Shown in pieces: positions 8,416 to 17,054 of a stretch of DNA of 64,000 nt. The position numbers and the translations under genes are program-made. Every line of letters begins with the position of its first letter. The stretch's first letter is position 1. The stretch lies in the NCBI RefSeq assembly GCF_022749195.1, contig NZ_CP094226.1, forward strand, positions 1,762,001-1,826,000, in the 5' to 3' direction. The stretch comes from Streptococcus oralis. GTDB taxonomy: Bacteria > Bacillota > Bacilli > Lactobacillales > Streptococcaceae. The notes below the pieces were generated by a model. That model made no database searches, had not been told where the DNA came from, and saw only the letters and a program-made list of their open reading frames with translations.

Positions 8416-9045
8416 ATGCCCTCTATCTCAGCAATCTTTTTTGATCTAGACGGAACCCTGGTTGACAGTTCCCTCGGGATCCACAATGCCTTTACCCATA
8501 CCTTTAAAGAGCTAGGAGTTCCACGCCCTGATGCCAAAACCATTCGTGGTTTTATGGGACCGCCCCTTGAAAGTAGTTTTGCAACATGCCTTCCCCAGGA
8601 ACAAATCTCAGAAGCTGTCCAAATATATCGTTCTTACTACAAGGAAAAAGGGATTCACGAAGCCCAACTCTTCCCCCGAATAACGGAATTACTCCGAGAA
8701 CTTTCACAAAACTACCCTCTCTACATCACTACAACAAAGAATACTCCTACTGCTCATGATATGACTAAAAATCTGGGAATTCATCATTTCTTTGACGGCA
8801 TTTACGGCTCTAGTCCTGAAACGCTACATAAGGCGGATGTCATCCGTTACGCCTTGCAAACGCATCAACTCCATGCAGACCAAGTTCTCATTATTGGCGA
8901 CACCAAGTTTGATATGATCGGAGCCCAAGAAACTGGCATTAAAAAGTTTGCTGTTACTTGGGGATTTGGAGAAGAGGATGATTTACTCAGCTATCAGCCT
9001 GACTGGATTGCCCGTACCATTGACGATATCATTAGCCAGCTCTAA
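8416..9045 (+). CDS. HAD-family hydrolase, phosphoglycolate-phosphatase-like
   Basis: The 209-residue protein has HAD motif I as FFDLDGTLVDS (residues about 8-18), a motif II threonine in YITTTKNT, and motif IV as IIGDTKFDMIGAQ. A helical cap domain lies between motifs I and II. It most resembles the phosphoglycolate phosphatase/PpaX group of small phosphatases. The substrate cannot be told from sequence. It is the last gene of the serine dehydratase transcript, 21 nt downstream with AGGAGAAA in front, which suggests but does not prove a link to the same metabolism. Confidence 0.85.
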   Translation: MPSISAIFFDLDGTLVDSSLGIHNAFTHTFKELGVPRPDAKTIRGFMGPPLESSFATCLPQEQISEAVQIYRSYYKEKGIHEAQLFPRITELLRELSQNYPLYITTTKNTPTAHDMTKNLGIHHFFDGIYGSSPETLHKADVIRYALQTHQLHADQVLIIGDTKFDMIGAQETGIKKFAVTWGFGEEDDLLSYQPDWIARTIDDIISQL

Positions 9046-9051
9046 CCATAC

Positions 9052-9097
9052 AAAAATACTCCTAACACTAGTGAACTAGGTTGAGGAGTATTTTTTA
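9052..9097 (+). terminator. Terminator of the serine dehydratase operon
   Basis: Stem ATACTCCT (9056-9063) and AGGAGTAT (9084-9091), followed by a run of six T. A-rich on the left, so it may also work for the opposite strand. Confidence 0.8.
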
Positions 9098-9132
9098 TAT
9101 GTTGTTACTATCAGAAGGAATCAACTCTATGC

Positions 9133-9531
9133 TTAAGCAGTAATTTGATCCTGTTCTTCAGTATCTGCATCTTCATCCTTCTTACTTGGCCAAGCAAGCA
9201 TCACAATAAGAGCAATCGGTCCAACGATAGGAACCAAAGCAATGAAGATAAAGGCCCAGTGGAAACCAGCGTCTCGTAAGCGGCGAACAGTCACAGCGAT
9301 AGAAGGCAACATGAGAATAGCCGCTAAAAAGAGGTAAAAACCACCCATAGCTTGTAAACTACGAATTGCCTCCATGTTATACGGACGAGTTGACACTGCA
9401 GCATGATATTTCGTATAAGCAGGAAGACAGATTAATAAGTTCGTAAAATAAATCCACCAGTACTCCGAACGAGTCGAACGACCAGTAAAGTTTACATAAC
9501 CCTTCCAAAAGTTCTTATAAGCATTAAACAT
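9133..9531 (-). CDS. DUF805 family membrane protein
   Basis: The start MFNAYKNFWKGYVNFTGRSTRSEYWW is preferred because AAAGGAG lies 8 nt upstream; this gives 132 residues. GR-S-TRSEYWW is the conserved opening of DUF805 proteins, followed by hydrophobic segments (about 25-42, 67-85, 95-117) and a charged tail. ARRLRDAG-like (VRRLRDAGFHW) is a second family motif. The family has no assigned function. It is a single gene, convergent with the HAD gene. Confidence 0.8.
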   Translation of the reverse strand: MFNAYKNFWKGYVNFTGRSTRSEYWWIYFTNLLICLPAYTKYHAAVSTRPYNMEAIRSLQAMGGFYLFLAAILMLPSIAVTVRRLRDAGFHWAFIFIALVPIVGPIALIVMLAWPSKKDEDADTEEQDQITA

Positions 9532-9784
9532 ACAATAATCTCCTTTATTTTTATTTGTATAGTTTATCATAATTTATCATAATTTACAAGGTCTATTGGG
9601 ACACCAAGTCAATGGAGTATGCAAGGATTTCTCTCGATCTCAACAGTTACTATTCTATAATTTTTCTCGAATTAGAAAACGCTTTATCACACTGTCGCAT
9701 ATCTATACATCTTCCAACTGCCACGGATTTCTTTAATGAGGGAAATTTTCATGTGGTAGGTGGATCCATCTCTAGTTTGCTATT
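9532..9784. other. Gene-free stretch upstream of the DUF805 gene
   Basis: Apart from the DUF805 ribosome binding site, the only clear structure is a tandem repeat of TTTATCATAA at 9563-9572 and 9573-9582. Read on the minus strand it gives two TATGAT motifs, which could serve as alternative -10 elements for the DUF805 gene. No open frame of note was seen in the rest. Confidence 0.4.
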
Positions 9785-9820
9785 CTAAAAACCAGCTTTC
9801 CGATTCTCTCAGAAAACTGG
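9785..9820 (-). terminator. Terminator after the nucleotide-sugar dehydratase gene
   Basis: On the minus strand CCAGTTTTC, an 11-base loop and GAAAGCTGG (9 pairs with one G-T) are followed by TTTTTAG. Confidence 0.7.
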
Positions 9821-9856
9821 CGATAGTTGTTTCATTATGAAGGTAGATGGACACTC

Positions 9857-11707
9857 TTACTCAGCATGGGTTGTCTCATTTGCAAAGGAAATAATCGCTT
9901 CTTTGAGCTCATCTCCACTGAGTGAACGGAATTCTTCAATCTTTTGATCGATGGCTTCTAGCGGCATGACGTTTACCTTACCAACGAAAATCTTGTCCAT
10001 GACTTGGTTATCAACCAATTCGGTCGAAACCAAGAGTTCCTCATAGAGTTTTTCACCGGGTCGGATACCGACCTCAACGATTGGAATTTCACTTTCCGTG
10101 TGCCCACTTAGAAGAACCATTTTCTTAGCCAAGTCATAGATCTTGACTGGTTTGCCCATGTCAAGGATAAAGACTTCTCCGTCCTTGGCATAAGCGCCAG
10201 CATGGATTACTAGACGGCTAGCCTCTGGAATGGTCATGAAGTAACGTGTCATACGGAAGTCTGTCACCGTTACAGGACCGCCTTCAGCAATCTGACGTTC
10301 AAAGACAGGAATCACACTACCACGACTACCGAGAACATTCCCAAAACGGACTGCACAGTAGGTTGATTTGCTACGTTGGTTAAAGCCAGTGACAATCAAT
10401 TCTGCCACGCGCTTAGTCGCACCCATAACATTTGGTGGATTGACCGCTTTGTCAGTCGAAATCATGACCATCTTAGGTACTTTGGCCTCATCAACAGCCT
10501 TGGCAACATTGTAAGTCCCGAGGATATTGTTCTTGAAGGCTTCTTTTGGATTGCGCTCCATCATCGGAACGTGCTTGTGGGCTGCAGCATGGTAGACAAT
10601 GGCTGGTTTGTACTGCTCAAACACCTGCAAGAGTCGGTCATAGTCCTGAATATCTGCAATAACAGGAACATAATCAATCCCTTGGAATGTACGGATCAAT
10701 TCATGATAAACGAGATAGATTGAGTTTTCACCATGTCCAAGCAAGACAATACGCTCGGGATTGAAGCGACTAACCTGGCGACAAATCTCCGAGCCAATCG
10801 AACCACCAGCTCCTGTCACCAAGATGGTCTTGCCTGTAATCTCAGTACCTAGACGCGATTCGTCAAGACGAATTTCCTGACGGCCCAAAAGGTCTGTGAT
10901 ATCAATTTTCTGGAAGCCACTGCCTGATTGATGGAGTCCTTGAACGACTGTCTCAACCTTAGGCATCTTGTAACATTTGACGCCTAGCTTATTACACATC
11001 TGCAAGATGCGTTCGTACTCTGATGGGTCGAGCGAAGGGATCGCTACGATGACACGCTCGATTTGGTGACGTTTAGCTAATTCAGGCAGATTATCATAAG
11101 AACCCAAAACTGGGATGCCACCTAGTTTTTGTCCCTTTTTCTTTTCATCGTTATCCAATATCCCCACTAGCTCAAGGTCGCTAGTTGGGTGTTGGTAGCT
11201 GTTCATAAAGAGGGCACCACCATCACCAGCACCAATCAAGAAGGTCCGACGGTGTTCTCCATCTCCACTACCTTTTTTACGTTTAGAATAAATCAACTGC
11301 CAAGTGATACGAGGAAGCAAGATGAGGAAGGTACTCAACAAAATGAAGAGTACGATGAAACGGATAGAAAACAATGGAAGGAAGGCATAGCAGATTCCAT
11401 AAGAAAGAACACTGCTGAGCATCACTCCGAAAAAGATTTTCATAAAATCCGTAATCTTGCTATAACGACTGATACTAGCATTTAGCCCCCAAAAAGCAAT
11501 CATGATTTGATAGAGGAGGAAGGCTAAAAGAGTGTAGATCACGTAATCCACAGGCGCAGGATTTATAAGGCCATAAAACAAGATATAAGATACGATGATG
11601 GAAACCACCATACTCAGAATATCGAATATCCCCCAAAACACTTGTTTTTGCTGTTTATTTAAAATTTCAACCAGATCAATCACATAATCTGTTAGTTTTT
11701 TATTCAT
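9857..11707 (-). CDS. Membrane-bound nucleotide-sugar 4,6-dehydratase (CapD/EpsC/FlaA1 type)
   Basis: This 616-residue protein has four N-terminal membrane segments (about 20-145), a first nucleotide-binding region (TFLIGAGDGGALF), and a second Rossmann domain from about 290 with GAGGSIGSE. The motifs YHAAAHKHVPMME and STDKAVNP, where the usual catalytic tyrosine is replaced, identify the polysaccharide-biosynthesis dehydratase family that makes UDP-4-keto-6-deoxy sugars from UDP-GlcNAc-like substrates. It lies 75 nt downstream of a glycosyltransferase gene on the same strand, so both probably build a surface glycan or a protein modification. The length is normal for the family. Confidence 0.85.
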   Translation of the reverse strand: MNKKLTDYVIDLVEILNKQQKQVFWGIFDILSMVVSIIVSYILFYGLINPAPVDYVIYTLLAFLLYQIMIAFWGLNASISRYSKITDFMKIFFGVMLSSVLSYGICYAFLPLFSIRFIVLFILLSTFLILLPRITWQLIYSKRKKGSGDGEHRRTFLIGAGDGGALFMNSYQHPTSDLELVGILDNDEKKKGQKLGGIPVLGSYDNLPELAKRHQIERVIVAIPSLDPSEYERILQMCNKLGVKCYKMPKVETVVQGLHQSGSGFQKIDITDLLGRQEIRLDESRLGTEITGKTILVTGAGGSIGSEICRQVSRFNPERIVLLGHGENSIYLVYHELIRTFQGIDYVPVIADIQDYDRLLQVFEQYKPAIVYHAAAHKHVPMMERNPKEAFKNNILGTYNVAKAVDEAKVPKMVMISTDKAVNPPNVMGATKRVAELIVTGFNQRSKSTYCAVRFGNVLGSRGSVIPVFERQIAEGGPVTVTDFRMTRYFMTIPEASRLVIHAGAYAKDGEVFILDMGKPVKIYDLAKKMVLLSGHTESEIPIVEVGIRPGEKLYEELLVSTELVDNQVMDKIFVGKVNVMPLEAIDQKIEEFRSLSGDELKEAIISFANETTHAE

Positions 11708-11782
11708 AGGAATTTACTCCCCCTTAAAAGAGTCAGATGATACTGTTGTTATGATAACCTGAATCATTCAGTCTATCGGGGC

Positions 11783-12613
11783 TTACTTTCTCTTTCTTAA
11801 AAGTTTGACGAAGATAAACTGACGTACAAAGCCTGGACAAAGTGCAACAATTGCCTGAATGGCTACACTTTTAGCATATTCCATGTAAGAAATTTGCCCT
11901 CGCTCAAGCATCCGTTGGCGAGCTTGACGATAGAGTTTGAGGTAATGCAAGCCACCTCGACGCTCAAACATCCCTGCACCGACACGAACCTTACACAAGA
12001 TTTGATCTAGGTTCCCAGTCTTGGCACCTGCAGCAATCATATTGAGCCAAAGGAGGTCATCCTCCATGTAAAGGCCATCTTCATAGTTGCCCGCCTTGAG
12101 GACCATGTCCTTTTTAAACATGACTGTCATATGGTTAAAAGCGCTTCTCATTCTCTGATAAGCCACAATGTCTGCGTGCTGAGTTGGAACACGACGATAA
12201 GATACAATCTCATCTGGATTGTCAATGAACTCTGCGATATGGCCGCCTAAGAGATCGAGATCTTCTTTCTCCATTAGCTGAAGCTGTTTCTCAAAACGAT
12301 CCGGAACAGCTAAATCATCCGTATCCATGCGAGCAATAATGTCATACTGGCACTGTAAAACACCGTATCGAAGAGCCAAGCCTAAACCTTGGTTTTGTTC
12401 TAAGGGGCATCGTTTAACTGGAATGTCTGACTGAGCTTCCACTTCATCTAGCACCTGATAGAGTTCGGGTGTGAGCGGGCCGTCCTCAACAAGAACAAGT
12501 TCGCTCGGTTTCAAGGTTTGGTTTTGAACACTTTTGATAGCATCTCTTAAAAACGTCGGATTTTCCTTTACATAGACCGACATCAAGACGCTGATTTTTT
12601 GCTTTTCAGGCAC
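11783..12613 (-). CDS. Family 2 glycosyltransferase, GTG start
   Basis: This 276-residue protein is a GT-A type transferase. It opens ISVLMSVYVKENPTFLRDAIKSV and has the acidic metal site ARMDTDDLAVPDRF near residue 95, then EDDLLWLNMIA. The start codon is GTG, with GGAGAAAAACT in front. The C-terminus is hydrophobic and basic (AIVALCPGFVRQFIFVKLLRKRK), suggesting membrane association. It transfers a sugar from a nucleotide donor, probably in surface polysaccharide or glycolipid synthesis with the dehydratase encoded downstream. Donor and acceptor are unknown. Confidence 0.85.
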   Translation of the reverse strand: MPEKQKISVLMSVYVKENPTFLRDAIKSVQNQTLKPSELVLVEDGPLTPELYQVLDEVEAQSDIPVKRCPLEQNQGLGLALRYGVLQCQYDIIARMDTDDLAVPDRFEKQLQLMEKEDLDLLGGHIAEFIDNPDEIVSYRRVPTQHADIVAYQRMRSAFNHMTVMFKKDMVLKAGNYEDGLYMEDDLLWLNMIAAGAKTGNLDQILCKVRVGAGMFERRGGLHYLKLYRQARQRMLERGQISYMEYAKSVAIQAIVALCPGFVRQFIFVKLLRKRK

Positions 12614-12771
12614 AGTTTTTCTCCAATGTATAGATTTCCTTCCACTATTTTATCACAAAATTTCCTAGTTTCCTATTTTTATATCAAATCAAGGAAAATT
12701 CTAGTAAAGAAATCCGTCCCTTTTCACTTTATTTTCACTTTCATTGATTGATCTGTCTTGGCTGTCATTAC

Positions 12772-12800
12772 TTGACATTATAAGGAAAAAACCTTAAAAT
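12772..12800 (+). promoter_or_regulatory. Promoter of the MFS transporter gene
   Basis: TTGACA (12772-12777), 17-nt spacer, TAAAAT (12795-12800). A near-consensus vegetative promoter about 35 nt before the start codon. Confidence 0.7.
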
Positions 12801-12834
12801 AAGCTGTTATTAAAATCATCCTATCGAGGTTTTT

Positions 12835-14001
12835 ATGAAAAAACAATCACTCTTTTTTGTTCTAGGAATTGTCTTAATCGGAACTGTTTTACGCTCTCCT
12901 TTTACTGCTCTTCCAACTATTTTAGGAGATATCGCTCAGGGACTAGGAGTGGAGGTTAGCTCTCTTGGGATTTTAACCAGTCTCCCTCTCTTGATGTTTG
13001 CTCTTTTCTCTGCTTTTGCAAGCCGCTTGGCACAAAAAATCGGGTTGGAACACCTCTTTACATACTGTCTCCTCCTCTTAACTGTTGGCTCTGTCATTCG
13101 GATTTTCAATCTTCCCCTTCTCTATCTAGGGACCCTAATTGTGGGAGCAAGCATTGCGATCTTCAATGTACTCCTCCCAAGTATGATCCAGGCAAATCAG
13201 CCTCAAAAGATTAGTTTCCTAACAACTCTCTATGTCACTGCCATGGGAATTTCGACAGCCATCGCTTCTTATCTTTCGGTCCCTATCACCCAAGCTAGTT
13301 CTTGGAAGGGACTCATCCTCGTTCTCAGCTTTCTCTGTCTGGTCACTCTGCTAGTCTGGTTGCCAAATCATCGCCACAACCACCACCTAGAAAGCCAAAA
13401 AGAAAAGCAAGTCAAAGAGAATATTCTAAAAAGTAAAGATGTCTGGGCTATCATTATCTTTGGCGGGCTTCAGTCCTTACTCTTTTATACAAGTATGACT
13501 TGGTTGCCAACTATGGCTGTTAGTGCTGGTATTTCTAATAGTGATGCGGCTCTCCTCGCTTCTATTTTCTCACTCATCAGCATTCCTTTTTCAATGACTG
13601 TTCCAAGTCTGACGACTCGTCTATCAGATGCCCACCGTCGAATCATGCTGGCAATTATCTCTATCGCTGGGATGACAGGAATTGCCATGCTCTTGTATCC
13701 AACCAATAATTTCCTCTACTGGCTAGTCGTCCATCTCTTGATTGGAACGGCATGCAGTGCCCTCTTCCCCTACCTCATGGTTTGTTTTTCTCTTAAAACC
13801 AGTTCTCCTGAAAAGACCGCTCAGCTATCAGGACTAGCGCAAACAGGGGGCTACATCTTGGCGGCCTTTGGTCCTGCCTTGTTTGGTTATAGTTTTGACC
13901 TTTTCCAATCTTGGATCCCAGCTGTCCTTGCCCTTCTAGTCATCGATATCCTCATGACCATCTCACTCTTTATGGTGGATCGAGCTGATAAAATCCTCTA
14001 A
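12835..14001 (+). CDS. MFS transporter, CynX/NimT-like
   Basis: The 388-residue protein has 12 predicted membrane segments and a basic central loop around residues 180-200 (HRHNHHLESQKEKQ), the standard major facilitator layout. The opening GTVLRSPFTALPTILGDI and the pattern of small residues suit the CynX/NimT group (cyanate, nitroimidazole and related exporters). The substrate cannot be told. It is a single gene with its own promoter and a terminator overlapping its end. Confidence 0.85.
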   Translation: MKKQSLFFVLGIVLIGTVLRSPFTALPTILGDIAQGLGVEVSSLGILTSLPLLMFALFSAFASRLAQKIGLEHLFTYCLLLLTVGSVIRIFNLPLLYLGTLIVGASIAIFNVLLPSMIQANQPQKISFLTTLYVTAMGISTAIASYLSVPITQASSWKGLILVLSFLCLVTLLVWLPNHRHNHHLESQKEKQVKENILKSKDVWAIIIFGGLQSLLFYTSMTWLPTMAVSAGISNSDAALLASIFSLISIPFSMTVPSLTTRLSDAHRRIMLAIISIAGMTGIAMLLYPTNNFLYWLVVHLLIGTACSALFPYLMVCFSLKTSSPEKTAQLSGLAQTGGYILAAFGPALFGYSFDLFQSWIPAVLALLVIDILMTISLFMVDRADKIL

Positions 14002-14029
14002 ACTTCTAGTTTTTACTAGGAGTTTTTTT
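14001..14029 (+). terminator. Terminator of the MFS gene
   Basis: AACTTCTAGT, four T, ACTAGGAGTT, then a T run. The hairpin starts at the last base of the stop codon. Confidence 0.75.
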
Positions 14030-14119
14030 ATATATAAAATTTTTACACATATTTCTTGACAGGGCTTTCAACTTGAGATACAATATATTTGAAAAGAGTA
14101 TATATAAAATTTTTATATA
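14029..14119 (+). promoter_or_regulatory. PadR-operon promoter flanked by direct repeats
   Basis: The promoter is TTGACA (14056-14061), 17-nt spacer, TACAAT (14079-14084). A 17-bp sequence, TATATATAAAATTTTTA, occurs at 14029-14045 and again at 14099-14115, exactly 70 bp apart and bracketing the promoter. The downstream copy extends into a palindrome with 9-bp perfect arms, TATATAAAA and TTTTATATA (14101-14119). The layout suits autoregulation by the PadR protein encoded next. Confidence 0.6.
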
Positions 14120-14137
14120 ATATAAAGGAGGTTTCCC

Positions 14138-14464
14138 ATGTACTTCCCAACATCCTCTGCCTTGATTGAGTTTCTCATCTTGGCTGTACTGGAGCAGGGG
14201 GATTCTTATGGTTATGAGATTAGCCAAACCATTAAACTCATCGCCAATATCAAAGAATCTACGCTCTATCCCATTCTCAAAAAATTGGAAGCCAGTGGCT
14301 TTCTGACCACCTACTCTAGAGAGTTTCAGGGGCGTATGCGCAAATACTACTCCTTGACCAATCGGGGCGTAGAGCAGCTCGTTACTCTAAAGGAAGAGTG
14401 GACGCTCTATACCGACACCGTCAACGGCATTATAGAAGGGAGTATCCGCCATGACAAGAACTGA
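14138..14464 (+). CDS. PadR-family transcriptional regulator
   Basis: The 108-residue protein is a winged helix-turn-helix of the PadR group: LILAVLEQGDSYGYEISQTI, then STLYPILKKLEASGFL and RKYYSLTNRG. Members usually repress their own operon and release DNA on binding a ligand. Its end overlaps the next gene by 14 nt, and the three genes that follow encode a HAAS protein and two envelope proteins. This matches the common PadR-HAAS-DUF4097 grouping linked to envelope stress. Flanking operator repeats are visible upstream. Confidence 0.88.
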   Translation: MYFPTSSALIEFLILAVLEQGDSYGYEISQTIKLIANIKESTLYPILKKLEASGFLTTYSREFQGRMRKYYSLTNRGVEQLVTLKEEWTLYTDTVNGIIEGSIRHDKN

Positions 14465-15044
14465 CTATCTGACTCAGTTAGAAACCTATCTCAATAAACT
14501 GCCTGAAGCTGACCGCATCGAAGCCATGGACTACTTTAAGGAACTATTTGACGATGCAGGTCCAGAGGGCGAAGAAGAACTCATTGCCAGTCTAGGAACA
14601 CCAAAAGAAGCTGCCCATGATGTCCTCTCTGATCTTCTCGATAAAAAAGTCAATGAAGCCCCTGCTCAAAAGAATGGCCGTCAACTGCTACACATTGCCC
14701 TCCTGGCCCTGCTAGTAGCTCCTATCGGAATTCCGGTCGGGATTGGCATCCTCATGGCTATCATCGGTATTTTTATCGCGGCTGCCTCCGTCATTCTAGC
14801 CTTCTTTACCGTCTCTGTGACGGGTATCCTGCTAGGTGGACTCTTTATCGTAGAGAGCTTTAGCGTCCTAGTCGAAGCCAAATCTGCCTTTATCTTGATT
14901 TTGGGGGCCGGTTTGCTTTCTATCGGTGCTTCTTCTCTTGTTCTACTGGGCATCTCCTATGTAGCTCGTTTCTTTGGGCTCCTGATCGTCCGCTTGGTGC
15001 AATGGATTCTTAAAAAAGGAAAGAGAGGTGACAGACATGCGTAA
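14451..15044 (+). CDS. HAAS-domain membrane protein (DUF1700)
   Basis: This 197-residue protein starts with a HAAS/DUF1700 domain (residues 1-65: YLTQLETYLNKLPEADRIEAMDYFKELFDDAG), then has three or four membrane segments (about 75-185). HAAS domains are found with PadR-type regulators and DUF4097 proteins and may link the membrane state to the regulator. It overlaps the PadR gene at its start and the DUF4097 gene at its end, so translation is coupled. The molecular function is unknown. Confidence 0.8.
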   Translation: MTRTDYLTQLETYLNKLPEADRIEAMDYFKELFDDAGPEGEEELIASLGTPKEAAHDVLSDLLDKKVNEAPAQKNGRQLLHIALLALLVAPIGIPVGIGILMAIIGIFIAAASVILAFFTVSVTGILLGGLFIVESFSVLVEAKSAFILILGAGLLSIGASSLVLLGISYVARFFGLLIVRLVQWILKKGKRGDRHA

Positions 15045-15966
15045 ATTGACAAAAGGATTTCTCATTTTTGGTGTGGTTTCTACAATCCTTGGTTTTATCA
15101 TGATCATTGTAGGCGCCCAGTCCAATGGTATTCAAAGTTTGCTTGCCATGTCAAAAGACCCCGTCTATGACAATCGTATCGAAGAAGTGACCTTTGGAAA
15201 TGAAGTGGAAAAACTTGATTTGACCCTTGAGGAACATAGCCTAACCATCACAGAGTCTGTAGATGACAAGATCCATATCACCTATCATCCTTCCGTGTCT
15301 GGTCGTCACGATCTGACTACTGGCATGAGTGACAAAACACTGAGCGTCACTGACAAACAAGCCTCCCAACATCGCTTTCTAGGTTCAGGAATCGAAGGTC
15401 TACTTCGTATTGCCAGCAGTTATTCTCACCGTTTTGACGAAGTCATTCTCTCCCTACCTAAAGGAAGAAAGCTGCAAGCAATCACCGTTTCAGCCAATCG
15501 TGGACAAACCAATATTCGTCAAGCCAATCTTGAAAATGCGACAATCAAAACAAAAGGCTACCTCTTAAGAATAACAGAAAGCTCTATCAAGAATAGTACA
15601 CTAACGACACCTCATATCATCAATATCTTTGATACCGAATTTACAGATAGCCAGGTCAAGACGGAAAGGGAACACATCTATGCTGAGAATATCAAGGTCC
15701 ACGGCAAGGTTGAGCTAGAGGCCCATTCCACTCTAACACTCATTCTCTCCCAGAAAGAGACCGACCGTATCAATCTAGAAATTTCTTCTCAGCATGGTGG
15801 TATCTATCGTCAACCCAAAGAAGAACATCGTGGACAAAAAGAGAATGTACTTGCCAACCCTTATAAAACCGAAAAAGCAGATATCAAGGATTTACTCATT
15901 GCAAAAGCCAACCAGGATATCTACCTACCTAAAGAGGAGCACTCTGCTCCGTCTAGAAACCATTGA
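15037..15966 (+). CDS. DUF4097-type adhesin-like beta-helix protein
   Basis: ATG at 15037 is preferred over the upstream GTG at 15028 because AGAGGTGA then serves as ribosome binding site; this gives 309 residues. One N-terminal membrane anchor (about 5-28) is followed by an extracellular region with repeated beta-strand patterns (KLDLTLEEHSLTITES, LQAITVSANRGQTNIRQANLENATIKTKG), as in DUF4097/DUF2807 beta-helix proteins. It overlaps the HAAS gene by 8 nt. It belongs to the PadR operon and probably sits at the cell surface. Function unknown. Confidence 0.75.
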   Translation: MRKLTKGFLIFGVVSTILGFIMIIVGAQSNGIQSLLAMSKDPVYDNRIEEVTFGNEVEKLDLTLEEHSLTITESVDDKIHITYHPSVSGRHDLTTGMSDKTLSVTDKQASQHRFLGSGIEGLLRIASSYSHRFDEVILSLPKGRKLQAITVSANRGQTNIRQANLENATIKTKGYLLRITESSIKNSTLTTPHIINIFDTEFTDSQVKTEREHIYAENIKVHGKVELEAHSTLTLILSQKETDRINLEISSQHGGIYRQPKEEHRGQKENVLANPYKTEKADIKDLLIAKANQDIYLPKEEHSAPSRNH

Positions 15967-16028
15967 CAAAAACGCTTTCATCTGCTAGTCTAAAGATAGA
16001 AAACGACCATAAAAAAGGAGGTTCCACC

Positions 16029-16991
16029 ATGACACAAGAATGGTTTGAAAGTGCCGATCTTGAGAAGAAATCACCTCAGACAAAATCAGAAATCCAGCCC
16101 AACGAGCCAGAGACTTCGGAAACTGTGGAAGATGAACCACAAGTAAGCGAAGAAACTTCTGTCTCACCTAAAGAGTTAGAAATACATGAGGAGGAAGCTC
16201 CCGAAATGATTGAGGAAGCCCAAACCAAGGAAGAGGGAGAAGGGAAAGCTGAAGAGGAACACAAGCAAGAAACCCCTGCAAAAGAGAAAAGTATCCTCAG
16301 CAAGGCTTTAGAAAGCCCCTATATCCCAGATATTGACCCTCGTAAAACAGCCCGATTCAAAGAAGAAATCGCACTATTTTGGACTTGGCTGCTGGATGCT
16401 ATCCAAGAACCAACTACCAGCAAAACTACGGACCAAAGGCATCGTTATAGTGTCTTTGCCCTACTCACCTTGCTATCCTCGATTAACCTTTTCTTTAGTA
16501 TCTATCATATCAAGCACCTCTACTACGGCTATATGGCCTCTATTGCCAATAGTTTACCTAACCAGCTCCCTCCTTTAGATCTCTTTGCTGGACTTTCTAT
16601 CTTGGTCGCTAGCGCTCTATTTTACTTTTCTATCATTCTGGGAGGCTTTACTGTCCGACGTGTACTGGACCAGGAGAGCGACTTCACCTTACAAGAAGCT
16701 TGCGATCGGTATAGCAGACTCTTTGCTATCCCACTTGTCCTAACAGCTCTAGCAAGTTTCTTTGCACTCTTTGGTGGCTTACGATTTGCTGGTATCCTCA
16801 CTCTTCTAAGCATGGCCATCTTTGCCCTCGGCAATCTCTTTGTGATTAGCAAGCCAAGTAAGACCAGTAGCCTTGACCCATTTTATCGTTTCTTGCTAGC
16901 TGTCTTACTTGATGGCGCTATTCTCTTACCCTTCTTCATTGCAGAGCTTGCGCTAACAGTAGACTACCTTCGCATCCTGACCTTCTTTTAA
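16029..16991 (+). CDS. Membrane protein with acidic N-terminal region, last gene of the PadR operon
   Basis: The start MTQEWFESADLEKK has AAAAAAGGAGG in front, so the longer frame from 15963 is rejected. The 320-residue protein has a Glu/Lys-rich disordered region (about 1-95), then five hydrophobic segments between about 140 and 320. It resembles the uncharacterised streptococcal DUF6574-type proteins found in the same place; this assignment is from memory and tentative. It lies 62 nt after the DUF4097 gene and ends at a terminator, closing the operon. Confidence 0.7.
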   Translation: MTQEWFESADLEKKSPQTKSEIQPNEPETSETVEDEPQVSEETSVSPKELEIHEEEAPEMIEEAQTKEEGEGKAEEEHKQETPAKEKSILSKALESPYIPDIDPRKTARFKEEIALFWTWLLDAIQEPTTSKTTDQRHRYSVFALLTLLSSINLFFSIYHIKHLYYGYMASIANSLPNQLPPLDLFAGLSILVASALFYFSIILGGFTVRRVLDQESDFTLQEACDRYSRLFAIPLVLTALASFFALFGGLRFAGILTLLSMAIFALGNLFVISKPSKTSSLDPFYRFLLAVLLDGAILLPFFIAELALTVDYLRILTFF

Positions 16992-16993
16992 TC

Positions 16994-17029
16994 AAAATCC
17001 CTGCCATTTATTAATGACAGGGATTTTTT
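16994..17029 (+). terminator. Terminator of the PadR operon
   Basis: AAATCCCTG (16995-17003) and CAGGGATTT (17018-17026), extended internally by CATT/AATG, then six T. Confidence 0.85.
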
Positions 17030-17054
17030 ATACTAACTATTTTTTAAACAAGGC

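Noticed and set aside
10376..10723. Plus-strand frame inside the nucleotide-sugar dehydratase gene
   Set aside because: A shadow of a strongly conserved gene with no translation signals.
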